A stretch of 64,000 nucleotides of DNA from Streptomyces poriferorum (GCF_019399235.1 NZ_JAELVH010000016.1:17949-81948); one strand, 5' to 3'; shown: positions 16,485 to 25,606, counted from the first letter of the stretch. The notes: generated by a model from the letters alone, not told the origin. Numbers and translations: made by a program.

Positions 16485-16848
16485 CGAGCACCTCCTTAAG
16501 CAAGGCCTTGTTGGTGGGACGGGCCGAGGGCACCGGCGCCCGGGTCACGAGATAGCCCCCCTCGGCGAGGGAACTGAGCAGCGCCTTGACCACCCCGAGC
16601 GGCAGCTGGGAGTGCGCGGCGATCTCAGCGACCGAGAGGTAGCCACTGGAGCACATCTCCAGGATCTGTTCCTCTTCGGGCGAGAGCCGTTGGGGGCGCT
16701 GCTGCTCGTCGGTGGCTGTCGTAACGAGAGTGATGAGGGCGAACTCGCTCTCATCGGGCAGGTCACGGCCACGGGTGATGACGTAGGGACGGACTAATTC
16801 TCCGGCCTCGGACACGAACTCGGGCTCGGGACGGCCGGGTTCCGTCAT
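16459..16848 (-). CDS. cvnC: Conservon DUF742 protein; carries a TTA codon
   Basis: The 129-residue DUF742 (CvnC) protein contains VRPYVITRGRD and the winged-helix-like section YLSVAEIAAHSQLPLGVVKA, then LLSSLAEGGYLVTRAP. This is the standard third member of a conservon. Codon 18 is TTA (16797-16795), which in Streptomyces requires the bldA leucyl-tRNA. That could tie translation of the whole coupled cvn operon to development. Its ATG overlaps the cvnB stop by 4 bases. Confidence 0.92.
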   Translation of the reverse strand: MTEPGRPEPEFVSEAGELVRPYVITRGRDLPDESEFALITLVTTATDEQQRPQRLSPEEEQILEMCSSGYLSVAEIAAHSQLPLGVVKALLSSLAEGGYLVTRAPVPSARPTNKALLKEVLDGLKALSV

Positions 16849-17243
16849 GAGGTGACCGTGTCGCCGCGAAGGCCGGTCGACATCGCCTTGCCCAACCGGC
16901 TGACCAGCTGCTGCATCCGGTACGTGATGTCCTGCATGTCGACCTCGGCCGACGCCGCCACGGCGAGGTAGCTGCCGCCGCCCGCAGCGTTCAGGAACAC
17001 CCAGCCCCCGTCGAACTCGATGAGGGTCTGGCGCCAGTTCGCTCCGTGCTCACCGCAGAAGAAGCTGACGGCCCGGCTGAGCGACTGCAGGCCGGAGACG
17101 GCGGCGGCCACCTTGTCGGCATCGCCCCTGTCGAACTCCGCAGTACGGGACATCTGGAGGCCGTCGGCAGAAATCAGGACCGCGTGGAGAGCATGCGGAA
17201 TCTGCAGCGCGTCCTCAAGCATCCAGGACAGGTCGTCGCTCAC
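16845..17243 (-). CDS. cvnB: Conservon roadblock/LC7-domain protein
   Basis: The 132-residue roadblock/LC7 (MglB-like) protein begins DLSWMLEDALQIPHALHAVL and carries SADGLQMSRT and GGWVFLNAAGGGSYLAVAA. In this family such proteins act as partners or GTPase regulators for the small GTPase, here CvnD. It overlaps both neighbours by 4 bases, so translation is coupled. Confidence 0.93.
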   Translation of the reverse strand: MSDDLSWMLEDALQIPHALHAVLISADGLQMSRTAEFDRGDADKVAAAVSGLQSLSRAVSFFCGEHGANWRQTLIEFDGGWVFLNAAGGGSYLAVAASAEVDMQDITYRMQQLVSRLGKAMSTGLRGDTVTS

Positions 17244-18439
17244 GGGGCATCGAATCCTTCGTGTGAATCGGCAGTGGTATCGCCTTCGGCGGCCGGTACC
17301 CCCGCACCTCGGCCGCTGAGAGTGCCGCGCTGAAACGCGCCCATGGCCGCCACCCGTGCCTCTGCTGACCGGGCCGGCGGCGCTTCATCAGATCTGCGGC
17401 CGCCATCCGGCACGAGCGCCATACCGCGCTTGTTCCGTCGCCGGGGCAGCCCGCCCTCTGTCGCCGCAGGAGCCGAAGCGCGGCTCTCGGCAGCGGCATT
17501 GACTTCTTGCGTGGTAGTGGGCGTCTTGGGCTCGGGCATCTCGGTCAACAACTCCTTCGGCACCATCACCACCGCGCGGACGCCGCCGTAGGGAGAGGTG
17601 CTGTCGATGGCGACCGTGAACCCGAACCGCGCACACAGGGCACCGACCACCGCGAAACCGAACGCGGGAGGGTTGCCGAGCTCCGAAACGCTCACCGCAG
17701 ACCCGCTGGACAGCAGAGCGGTGGCGTTCGTCCGTTCTTCCTCGCTCATGCCGACACCGGCGTCGTCGATCACGATGCAGATGCCCCGGGGCACCGTCCG
17801 CACCTCGACCTCGACCATGGTGGACGGCTCGGAATAGCTGGTCGCGTTGTCGAGCAGCTCGGCCACCGTCAGCGCGATCGGTTCGACGGCACGGCTGGTC
17901 ACCGCGAAATCGACCCGTGAGGCGATCTCGATGCGCTCGTAGTGCCGGATACGGCCCTGCGCTCCGCGGATCACGTCATAGACCGATGCAGCCTCCCGCT
18001 GCCGGCCGAGCCACCCGCCGCACAGCACAGCAATGGACTGCGCACGCCGGTTGAATTGCGAGTTCATGTGGTCGATGTCCAGCATGTCCCGCAACACGGC
18101 CGAGTCGCCGTACTTCTTCTGCAGCCCGGAGATGGCCCGCTGCTGCTCCGCGGCGAGGCCTTGAAGGGTCCGCATGGCCGACTTCAGTACGGTGTTTGTG
18201 GCCTCCTCCGCCTCTTCCTTGGCCTGGCGGACCACCTCGTCGTAGCCGCTGCGCAGCTCGGTGACGGTGGACTCGAGGCCGACGGCCCTGCCCTGCGATG
18301 CGGTCAGCTCACCCTGAAGGCCCTGCTTTTGACGACGTAGCGCCTTGATCGTTTTTCGCTGGCGAGTGATTACCGTGGCGGCGACAGCGACGCCGACGGC
18401 AAGCGCCCAGACTGTCGGATCCTGCCAAAAATTCGTCAT
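17240..18439 (-). CDS. cvnA: Conservon sensor histidine-kinase-like protein
   Basis: The 399-residue protein has one N-terminal membrane helix (DPTVWALAVGVAVAATVI, residues 6-23), a coiled coil (about 30-105), a DHp-like helix with LDIDHMNSQFNRRAQSIAV (a His in the usual region) and a HATPase_c domain: TVAELLDNATSYSEPSTMV (N box), IDDAGVGMS (G1), GFAVVGALCARFG (G2). The tail (about 315-399) is disordered and charged. ATG 18439 starts at the membrane helix. It heads the cvnA-B-C-D-E operon and is the likely sensor. Confidence 0.92.
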   Translation of the reverse strand: MTNFWQDPTVWALAVGVAVAATVITRQRKTIKALRRQKQGLQGELTASQGRAVGLESTVTELRSGYDEVVRQAKEEAEEATNTVLKSAMRTLQGLAAEQQRAISGLQKKYGDSAVLRDMLDIDHMNSQFNRRAQSIAVLCGGWLGRQREAASVYDVIRGAQGRIRHYERIEIASRVDFAVTSRAVEPIALTVAELLDNATSYSEPSTMVEVEVRTVPRGICIVIDDAGVGMSEEERTNATALLSSGSAVSVSELGNPPAFGFAVVGALCARFGFTVAIDSTSPYGGVRAVVMVPKELLTEMPEPKTPTTTQEVNAAAESRASAPAATEGGLPRRRNKRGMALVPDGGRRSDEAPPARSAEARVAAMGAFQRGTLSGRGAGVPAAEGDTTADSHEGFDAP

Positions 18440-19176
18440 GTGACTCTCTATTGAGCGGCTGGATTCCAGCTCTCGAAATCTGTCCAAGCGGACCCTCGGC
18501 TGTGGGCAGACGTCACCGCCCGGAGAGCCCCCTGGCTGTAGCCATGCCAAGGTGAATGCTCACATGGCATGTGCACGCGAGCGTATCACCGGACGATCAT
18601 GAGACTCCGTCAAGTCCGCCACGCCGTTGTCCCGTTGGCCAAAAACGCATGTTCATGTCAGTGAGGAAGGTGTGCCTGCAGGGTGGAGGCCCAGTGGCGG
18701 AGCGCGCAGCATGCCGCTCAGTAGTGTGGCACCTGGGTTCTTGCAGCTCTGCGCCGCATCTCGCCTCGTAGCGGGCTGACGCAGCGATACAGAGCAGGGC
18801 GAGTGCCATCCGGCCAGCAAGCGTTCCAGGGCGCAAGATGGCCGATTCGAGAGCGGGCTACTGACAGCGACGCGAGCTGCGACTCAGGGCATGTGACCGC
18901 AGTCTCACGGTCTGGGCTTCCTTGCCGCCGGCAGCATGTCCAGAACGCGGCGACGCGAACGACGGAGGCGGCCCAGCCCGTATTCAGGTGCGCCCGTACT
19001 GGAAGGACCTGCGGGAAGCGCCCCATGAAGACCGCGTCGCCCCGTGATCGCTGACCCGCCCGACTGCGATCTGCACGGACGCCCAGCCTGGTCGCTACGG
19101 ATATCGACCGCACCAGTCAGCAACCCGCCGACGCCGGCTATGCATGCAGGTTCTATGCGTCCGGCCCGACCGGCAG

Positions 19177-19239
19177 CCCAGGCGAAGTCCAGGTGCGATG
19201 CTCTTGGCACCCAGGCGAAGTCCAGGTGCGATGCTCTTG
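19177..19239. repeat. Two-copy tandem repeat, 33-bp period
   Basis: A 30-base unit starting CCCAGGCGAAGTCCAGG occurs at 19177-19206 and again, identical, at 19210-19239, separated by GCA. The period is a multiple of three, but no supported gene covers it. Confidence 0.8.
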
Positions 19240-19381
19240 CCACCCGGGCAGGAGACTGGCTCAGTACAGGGCAGACCACGACGACTGCGAGGCCCGGCGA
19301 CGCCGCTTCCGACACCTGTCCAGGAACCTCTTGCAGGTGCCCGGACGCTGATCCTCATGCTGGCCGAACCGGAGATCCATC

Positions 19382-19423
19382 GTGATGAGCCCCCGCTGAC
19401 AAAGGCCGGCGGGGGTTCATCAC
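19382..19423. terminator. Strong hairpin beside repeat copy B
   Basis: GTGATGAGCCCCCGC (19382-19396) pairs with GCGGGGGTTCATCAC (19409-19423), 14 of 15 as Watson-Crick pairs and one G-T, with a 12-base loop. It may be a bidirectional terminator left from a lost element. Confidence 0.5.
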
Positions 19424-19448
19424 GTCTCACGCGAGGGGGCGTTTCCTC

Positions 19449-19577
19449 TCACACGCGTCTCACCAACAGCGCCGACGCGCCTGGACAGAACGAGCTGACC
19501 TGGCCATTCCTAGCCGCCCGTGACCACCCCGGACCCCACAAGACACGATCTACCACCTGTGCCATGCAGCACCGAGG
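19449..19577. repeat. Diverged 129-bp repeat, copy B
   Basis: This is the counterpart of 4947-5075, in the same orientation and of identical length, with conserved ends and a diverged middle. As with copy A, its right end enters the coding start of a PcaD-like hydrolase read on the minus strand. Confidence 0.4.
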
Positions 19578-19605
19578 GAGGTGCCCATAACGAGGACCGG
19601 GGCGT
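19550..19605 (-). pseudogene. PcaD-like hydrolase scrap beside repeat copy B
   Basis: The minus strand reads DAPVLVMGTSLGAAWHRW and stops at 19550, parallel to APVLVLGPSLGTTWH at 5.07 kb. Upstream sequence does not continue a known start. This is the same kind of truncated gene start as at 5051-5155. Confidence 0.4.
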
Positions 19606-19664
19606 CCGGCGGAAGCTGCCTCACTGCCGCGAAGGTCTCCCGTGACCGAAGGCTTAGATATTTT

Positions 19665-19678
19665 GACATAGCTATGTC
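19665..19678. promoter_or_regulatory. Palindromic operator of the MarR-type gene
   Basis: GACATAGCTATGTC is a perfect 14-bp palindrome, 21 bases before the ATG and within an AT-rich promoter-like stretch. MarR-family repressors bind palindromes of this sort over their own promoters. Confidence 0.65.
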
Positions 19679-19699
19679 TGCATACCTAGAATCGTAGTC

Positions 19700-20173
19700 A
19701 TGCCCCGCCCCACCAGGTTCGTCCAGGACGTCGACCACGTAGCCGCCGAGCTCGTGTCGTGCCTGCCCGCGCTGGCCCGGGCCGTGGAGCGGCAGATCGG
19801 TCCGCACGTCGAGCACCCCAAGCCGTCCGAGGCGCAGATCGCCCTGCTCCGTCACGTCGAGGCCAACGACGGAGCGACGGTGCGCAGGGCGGCCGAAGCC
19901 CTGCTGATGAAGCCGAACAACGTGAGCGCGCTGGTGACCCAGCTGACCGAGCAGGGCCTGCTGGAGCGCCGGCCGGACCCTGCCGACAAGCGCATCGCGC
20001 ACCTGCACCTCACCTCGACCTCGCGGCAGCAGCTCACCGAGGTCCAGAACCTGATGAGCGGCCTGGTCGCCGGGGCGCTCCAGACCATGACCGAAGGTGA
20101 ACTGGACGCTCTCGGCTCGGCACTGGGCGCGCTGCACGCGCTCAACGACCGCCTGCATCCCCTCAGTCACTGA
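19700..20173 (+). CDS. MarR-family transcriptional regulator
   Basis: The 157-residue protein has the MarR winged helix: SEAQIALLRHVEANDGATVR, then RAAEALLMKPNNVSALVTQL (recognition helix) and a wing RRPDPADKRIAHLHLTSTSR carrying the family D-x-R motif (DKR). Flanking helices form the dimer interface. It lies 204 bases upstream of an efflux-type MFS gene on the same strand and probably represses it and itself through the palindrome at 19665. The ligand is unknown. Confidence 0.92.
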   Translation: MPRPTRFVQDVDHVAAELVSCLPALARAVERQIGPHVEHPKPSEAQIALLRHVEANDGATVRRAAEALLMKPNNVSALVTQLTEQGLLERRPDPADKRIAHLHLTSTSRQQLTEVQNLMSGLVAGALQTMTEGELDALGSALGALHALNDRLHPLSH

Positions 20174-20377
20174 CACGCGCAGCCTCTCCGGGCTGTCGCG
20201 CCCGTAGCCGCACGCGTCGCACGGGCCTTTTCCGCGTGCGACGGGATGACACCTCTCCTCCACCGCGTCCGGCCTTCCCCAGGCCCCGGATGCCGCTTCG
20301 TCATGCGCGGACTCCTGGCCCCGCCCACGCACGACACCCGACGCACACCCCATATCTCACGAAGGACAGACACCTTC

Positions 20378-21970
20378 ATGCCCTCCGACGTCCTGAACTC
20401 CCCGGCTCCGCCTGCGCGTCCGGTCCATGAGGACCAGCCGCGCGGCCGCCGCGCGAACCCGTGGCTGACACTCGTCGCCGTCGCCTTCGGTCTCTTCATG
20501 GTCGGCCTCGACGGCTCGGTCGTCTCGATCGCCAACCCGGAGATCGGCCGGGACCTCAACGCCTCCACGGCCGACCTCCAGTGGGTCACCAACAGCTACC
20601 TGCTCGCCCTCGCCGCCGCACTGATCCTCGGCGGCAAGCTCGGCGACCGTTTCGGCCGCCGCACCTTCTATCTCGTAGGAGTCGCGGGATTCACCGTCGC
20701 CTCCGTGGCCATCGGCCTCTCCGGATCCATCGAAGGAGTCATCGCGTTCCGCGCGCTCCAGGGCTTCTTCGGCGCACTGCTGATGCCCAACACCCTGGGC
20801 ATGCTCAGGGCGGTCTTCCCACCGAAGAAGTTCGGCATGGCGGTCGGCATCTGGGCCATGGTGTCCAGCGTCTCCACCGCTCTCGGTCCGATCGTGGGCG
20901 GCCTGCTCGTCGAGCACGTCAACTGGGAGTCCGTCTTCTACATCAACGCGCCCATCGGCGTCATCGCGCTCGTCTTCAGCATCATCGTGCTGCCGCAGAG
21001 CAGGAACACCAGCGCCGCAGATGAGAAGTTCGACATCCCGGGCGTCGTCCTGCTGGCGCTCGGCCTTCTCGCGGTTGTCTTCGGCGTCGTCAAGGGCGAG
21101 ACCTGGGGCTGGACTTCGGCCGGCACGCTGGGCACCATCATCGCCGGCGTACTGATCCTGCTGCTGTTCGGCCGGTACGAGACACGAATCGCGCACCCCC
21201 TGCTGCCCATGCGTCTGTTCCGGAACCCGGCGCTGACCATCGGCACCGTCATCACCGCGCTGAACTTCTTCGTCCTGCTCGGCATGATCTTCTTCGTGAT
21301 GCTGTACCTGCAGAACGTGCGGGGCTTCACTCCTGTCCAGGCCGGTATCCGCACCCTGCCGCTGAGCCTCGCTTCGGTCGTGGCCTCCCCCCTGGGCGCC
21401 GCGCTCACCCAGAAGTTCGGCCCCCGGCTCACGATGCCGCTGGGTATGGCGCTCCAGGCCGCCGCCTGCTTCGCCATGCTCGGGTGGGGTGCGGACTCCT
21501 CCTACACCGCGATGTGGCCCCCCTTCATCGCGCTCGGCCTGGGCGTCGGCATGGTGATGGCGTCGTCCTCCGACGCGATCGTCGGGAACGCACCCGTCAA
21601 GGACGGCGGAGTCGCCGGCGGCCTCCAGGCGACGGCGCTGCAGATAGGCGGCGCGCTGGGCACGTCCGTCCTGATCTCCCTGATCAGCAGCCGCGTCGGC
21701 TCGACCCTGACCGGCGAGCTGACCTCGTCCGGGGTGCCCGCCGATGCGGCCCACGGGCTGAGCGAGGCGAAGGACGCCGTGGCAATGGGCGTCGCACCGG
21801 TCTCCGACGGGATGCCGGCACAGCTCAGGTCCGCGGTCGTCGAGGGAAGCCACCACGCCTTCATGAACGGCGTACACACCGCCGTGCTCGTCTCGGGCCT
21901 GCTGTGCCTGCTGGGTGCCCTGCTCGCCGTGGTCGGTGTACGGCGCAGCCCCGAGGCGACCGGTCACTGA
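20378..21970 (+). CDS. MFS drug transporter, DHA2 (EmrB/QacA) type
   Basis: The 530-residue protein has about 14 membrane helices. Signatures are LFMVGLDGSVVSIANPEIG (motif D1), LGGKLGDRFGRRTFYL (motif A) and WAMVSSVSTALGPIVGGLL (motif C, the antiporter G-P-x-x-G-G). These define proton-coupled multidrug or antibiotic exporters. I chose ATG 20378, with GAAGGA 11 bases upstream and Asp/Arg-rich cytoplasmic start. It pairs with the MarR gene and ends at a strong terminator. Confidence 0.93.
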   Translation: MPSDVLNSPAPPARPVHEDQPRGRRANPWLTLVAVAFGLFMVGLDGSVVSIANPEIGRDLNASTADLQWVTNSYLLALAAALILGGKLGDRFGRRTFYLVGVAGFTVASVAIGLSGSIEGVIAFRALQGFFGALLMPNTLGMLRAVFPPKKFGMAVGIWAMVSSVSTALGPIVGGLLVEHVNWESVFYINAPIGVIALVFSIIVLPQSRNTSAADEKFDIPGVVLLALGLLAVVFGVVKGETWGWTSAGTLGTIIAGVLILLLFGRYETRIAHPLLPMRLFRNPALTIGTVITALNFFVLLGMIFFVMLYLQNVRGFTPVQAGIRTLPLSLASVVASPLGAALTQKFGPRLTMPLGMALQAAACFAMLGWGADSSYTAMWPPFIALGLGVGMVMASSSDAIVGNAPVKDGGVAGGLQATALQIGGALGTSVLISLISSRVGSTLTGELTSSGVPADAAHGLSEAKDAVAMGVAPVSDGMPAQLRSAVVEGSHHAFMNGVHTAVLVSGLLCLLGALLAVVGVRRSPEATGH

Positions 21971-21986
21971 GAGGCAGGACCGAGCA

Positions 21987-22038
21987 GCCCGGCCGGGTGA
22001 CGCAGTAGGGAGACACGCCTCCTCGCACCCGGCCGGGC
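21987..22038 (+). terminator. Terminator after the DHA2 transporter
   Basis: GCCCGGCCGGGTG (21987-21999) and CACCCGGCCGGGC (22026-22038) form a perfect 13-bp stem with a 26-base loop, starting 17 bases past the stop codon. Confidence 0.75.
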
Positions 22039-22245
22039 CCGCCCCCGGGCGCCGTCTCGAGCCGCGCATCGGCGACGGTTCTGCCATCACGCTCTTCGAG
22101 CTTCCGGGGCGGCTGCCGATGTATCCGGCGTCGCGCTGCCCTTCCGGTCGTCACGCTCAGGGCTTCGGTCTGCTGTCGACCACAACCGGCAGCAGACCGA
22201 GGGCCGAAATGCGGCTCACGTGGAATCCGACGAGCTCAAGGGGCC

Positions 22246-22690
22246 TCAGCTGATGGTGACAACCCGCTGTACAGCCGGGCTTCGCGAGGACCGGCCGGCG
22301 TGGACTGTGTAGGAGCCGGGGGTGAGTTTCCAGACGCCGGCAGTCCACACCGACAGGTCGCGGGCAGAAACGCTGAAGGTGATCCGAGTGCTGGCACCGG
22401 GAGCGAGCGTGACCTTGCGAAAGCCGATCAGTCGCCGTGGCTCGGCCTGGGCGCCGGCAGGCAGCCCCGTGTAGAGCTGCACGACTTCGGTACCTGCGCG
22501 GGAACCTGAGTTGGTGAGGGTGACGGCGGCAGTGAGCGTCTTGGTCGCTGTGTTGTAGGACGTTTCCAGGGAGCCGAGGTTGAAGGTGGTGCAGGAGAGG
22601 CCATGGCCGAAAGGGAACAGCGGGCTCTGGTTCTTCGCGTCGTAGTAGCGGTAGCCGACCAGGTGCCCCTCGCAGTATGCGCCGGCTATG
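22246..22690 (-). pseudogene. Carboxy-terminal remnant of a GH3 beta-glucosidase
   Basis: The minus frame reads GHLVGYRYYDAKNQSPLFPF and GHGLSCTTFNLGSLE, then a fibronectin-III-like domain with GTEVVQLYTG and VTLAPGASTRITF, ending at a natural stop at 22246. This is the last 145 or so residues of a GH3 enzyme (end of the C-domain plus Fn3). Above 22690 the reading becomes unrelated, and both catalytic domains are missing, so it is a truncated copy. Confidence 0.8.
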
Positions 22691-22873
22691 AGGCGCTGGT
22701 GGCGGCCCCGGTACAGCTTCGGCGTACCGGGGCCGTCGCGTACCGCGAGGGGAACGGTCGGCCTGCCCGGCCGGGGCAGGGCAGACAGACCACTTCCGTG
22801 TCCGTCCCGAAAGCCCCCGATCGGCGCTGCGGTGCGCAACGGGAGTGCGGCCTCAGCAGGCTAAGAATTGACC

Positions 22874-25606
22874 ATGCCTGTGACTCGTGCTGCCCGGTCG
22901 GCCCGGAAGTCCTTCCCCTCTCCGCCGCGGACCCTTGCCGGACAGGTGTTCCTGCTGCAGTTGCTGGTGGTCGTGCTGCTGGCCGGAATGATCGCCGCCG
23001 CCTTCGTGTTCGAGGCGCACCGGTGGGCGGTGCGGGAGGCGTACGACCGCTCGCTCGCGGTGTCCGAGACCTTCGCCCACGCGCCCGGTACCCGCGCGGC
23101 CATGGAGTCCCGCGACCCCAGTGCGATTCTCCAGCCGAGTGCCGAAGCGACCCGCCGGACGGCAAACGTGACGTACGTGGTCGCGTTCGATCCGAACGGC
23201 ATCCGCTGGAGTCACCCCGACGCTTCGCTCATCGGCGGACATGTGTCAGGCGGGTTCGCGCCTGCGTTCTCCGGCGAGCCGTTCCAGGAGACCTTCGACA
23301 GCACCTTGTTCGGTCAGGCGGTGGACACGACGGTCGCCGTGTTCGGCGAACGGGGCGAGGTTGTCGGGCTCGTCTCCGTGGGCATCACGGTGCAGAGCGT
23401 GAACGAAGTCGTCCTGGGACAACTTCCGCTGCTGCTGGGGCTGGTCGCCATCGCGCTCGCCCTTGCCGCTGGCGGATCGGCGCTCATCAGCCGTCGGCTG
23501 CGCGCGCAGACGCACGGACTGGGCCCAGTGGAGATGACCCGCATGTACGAGCATCATGACGCGGTCCTCCATGCCGTCAGGGAGGGAGTCGTCATCGTCA
23601 GCTCGGACGGCCGGCTGGTCCTCGCGAACGATGAAGCACGGCGGCTGCTCGACTTGTCTGCCGACGGGATCATGGACCGTTCCGTCTCCGGGCTTGGCGT
23701 GTCACGGCAGATCGCGGACCTGCTGGCCTCGGGCAGAACGGCGAACGACGACGTCCACCTCGTCGGGGGCCGGCTCGTCTCCGTCAACCAGAGGGCCGTG
23801 GGCGGTGCGGGCCAGCGCTCGGGCAGCGTGGCCACCCTCCGTGACACCACGGAGCTGCGCACCCTCGCCACGCGGGCCGACGTCGCCCATGACCGGCTGC
23901 AGTTGCTCTACGACGCCGGGCTGACGATCGGAACCACCCTCGACGTGACCCGTACCGCGGAGGAGTTGGCGGCGGTGGCGGTCCCGCGGTTCGCCGACTT
24001 CGTCACCGTTGAACTGTTCGGACCGGTCTTCCAGGGCGACGAACCGACGGCTGCTGTCACCGAGATGCGCCGCGCCGTAGCATCGGGCATCCGTGACGAT
24101 CACCCGTTCCTGCCTGCCGGAAGGATCATCAGTCTCGTGCCGGGGAACCCTCTGGCCGCCGGCACCGTCACGGGGCGTCCGCACATTGAGGCGGACCTCG
24201 ACGGGACCGAGGCGTGGCGGACCGTGGATCCGGACAGAGCGCGACGGATCCTGGAGTTCGGTATCCACTCCCTGGTCTCGGTCCCGTTGCGGGCCCGCGG
24301 CGTCGTGCTGGGAACGGCCGACTTCTGGCGCTCCGATCAGCGGTCCTTCGACGCCGACGACCTGTCCTTCGCGGAGGAGCTCGGAGCACGGGCGGCCGTC
24401 GCCGTGGACAACGCGCGCCGCTACACCCGCGAACACTCGGCGGCCGTCACTCTCCAGCGCAGTCTGCTTCCGCGTGCCCTGCCCGAGCAGCCCGCGCTGG
24501 AGACGGCTTACCGATATCTGCCGGCCAAGGCCGGGGTGGGCGGCGACTGGTTCGACGTCATCGGGCTGTCCGGGGCCCGTTTCGCCCTGGTCGTCGGTGA
24601 CGTGGTCGGCCACGGGGTCCACGCCGCGGCCACCATGGGCAGGCTGCGTACCGCCGTGCTCAACTTCTCGGCGCTCGACCTTCCGCCCGACGAGCTCCTC
24701 GCGCATCTGGACGAGCTCGTCACCCGCATCGACGCCGGCTGGGGCGCCGATGACGAAGATGCCGCCGTGACCGGCGCGACCTGTCTGTACGCCGTCTACG
24801 ACCAGGTCACAGGAGCGTGCACCGTCGCCCGTGCGGGACATCCGGGCCCCGCTGTGGTCGCCCCGGACGGCAGGACCACGTTCCCTGACATCCCGGGCTC
24901 CCCACCGCTGGGGCTGGGAGGCAACATGCCTTTCGAGACGGCCGAACTGCAGCTGGCCCCAGGCAGCCTGCTGGTCATGTTCACCGACGGCCTGGTCCAG
25001 GGCCGGGAGCGCGACATCGGCGCCGGTCTCGCCCTGCTCCGGGACGTCCTGGCCGTTCCCGGGCGCAGTCCTGAGGATGCCTGTCAAGCGGTGCTGGAGC
25101 AGGTGCTGGGCTCACTGCCCAGTGACGACGTCACATTGCTCATCACCCGTACCAGCCTCATGGACCAGGGGCGCGTGGCGGAATGGGACGTGCCGCAGGA
25201 CACCGCCGCCGTCTCCCGCATCCGCACAGAGGTGCAGCAGACGCTGGAGCGGTGGGACCTCGACGAGCTCGCCCACACCACCGCCCTGATCATCAGCGAG
25301 CTCGTCACCAACGCCATCCGCTACGGCGCCCCGCCACTTCGGCTACGGCTCCTGCACGATCAGGCGAGTCTCATCTGCGAGGTCGCCGACGACAGCAGCA
25401 CAGCGCCCCACCTGCGCCGGGCGGAGATCAGCGACGAAGGCGGGCGGGGCCTGTTCCTGGTCGCCCAGTTCGCCGACCGCTGGGGCACCCGGTACCTGCC
25501 CCACGGCAAGATCATCTGGACCGAGCAACTCCTCGCCCGCCCTGACCTCGACGCCGGCACTCCGGATGAGGAGACCCTCCTGGCCCAGTGGGCCGACGAC
25601 GAGTGA
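22874..25606 (+). CDS. Membrane sensor with PAS, GAF, SpoIIE phosphatase and anti-sigma-type kinase domains
   Basis: The 910-residue protein has a membrane helix (about 23-45), an extracytoplasmic CitA/DcuS-like sensor loop (46-182), a second helix (184-206), PAS (about 218-330), GAF (about 341-515), a PP2C/SpoIIE phosphatase (about 520-750, with GVGGDWFDVI and GDVVGHGVHAA as metal-site Asp boxes and LVMFTDGL) and a C-terminal HATPase_c_2 domain (about 768-895, ELVTNAIRYG and DEGGRGLFLV). Such proteins dephosphorylate and phosphorylate anti-anti-sigma factors, so this one could do both. The first codon is ATG 22874 (a TTG lies 6 bases before). No sigma factor is adjacent, so partners are unknown. 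Confidence 0.88.
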   Translation: MPVTRAARSARKSFPSPPRTLAGQVFLLQLLVVVLLAGMIAAAFVFEAHRWAVREAYDRSLAVSETFAHAPGTRAAMESRDPSAILQPSAEATRRTANVTYVVAFDPNGIRWSHPDASLIGGHVSGGFAPAFSGEPFQETFDSTLFGQAVDTTVAVFGERGEVVGLVSVGITVQSVNEVVLGQLPLLLGLVAIALALAAGGSALISRRLRAQTHGLGPVEMTRMYEHHDAVLHAVREGVVIVSSDGRLVLANDEARRLLDLSADGIMDRSVSGLGVSRQIADLLASGRTANDDVHLVGGRLVSVNQRAVGGAGQRSGSVATLRDTTELRTLATRADVAHDRLQLLYDAGLTIGTTLDVTRTAEELAAVAVPRFADFVTVELFGPVFQGDEPTAAVTEMRRAVASGIRDDHPFLPAGRIISLVPGNPLAAGTVTGRPHIEADLDGTEAWRTVDPDRARRILEFGIHSLVSVPLRARGVVLGTADFWRSDQRSFDADDLSFAEELGARAAVAVDNARRYTREHSAAVTLQRSLLPRALPEQPALETAYRYLPAKAGVGGDWFDVIGLSGARFALVVGDVVGHGVHAAATMGRLRTAVLNFSALDLPPDELLAHLDELVTRIDAGWGADDEDAAVTGATCLYAVYDQVTGACTVARAGHPGPAVVAPDGRTTFPDIPGSPPLGLGGNMPFETAELQLAPGSLLVMFTDGLVQGRERDIGAGLALLRDVLAVPGRSPEDACQAVLEQVLGSLPSDDVTLLITRTSLMDQGRVAEWDVPQDTAAVSRIRTEVQQTLERWDLDELAHTTALIISELVTNAIRYGAPPLRLRLLHDQASLICEVADDSSTAPHLRRAEISDEGGRGLFLVAQFADRWGTRYLPHGKIIWTEQLLARPDLDAGTPDEETLLAQWADDE

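Larger units (their letters stand above)
18440..19699. other. 1.26-kb gene-poor stretch with repeats
   Basis: No frame here has convincing coding bias or a known domain. It holds a 33-bp-period tandem repeat (19177-19239), a hairpin (19382-19423), copy B of the 129-bp repeat (19449-19577), a PcaD-like scrap, and the MarR-type operator (19665-19678). It probably results from repeated insertion and deletion. Confidence 0.5.
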
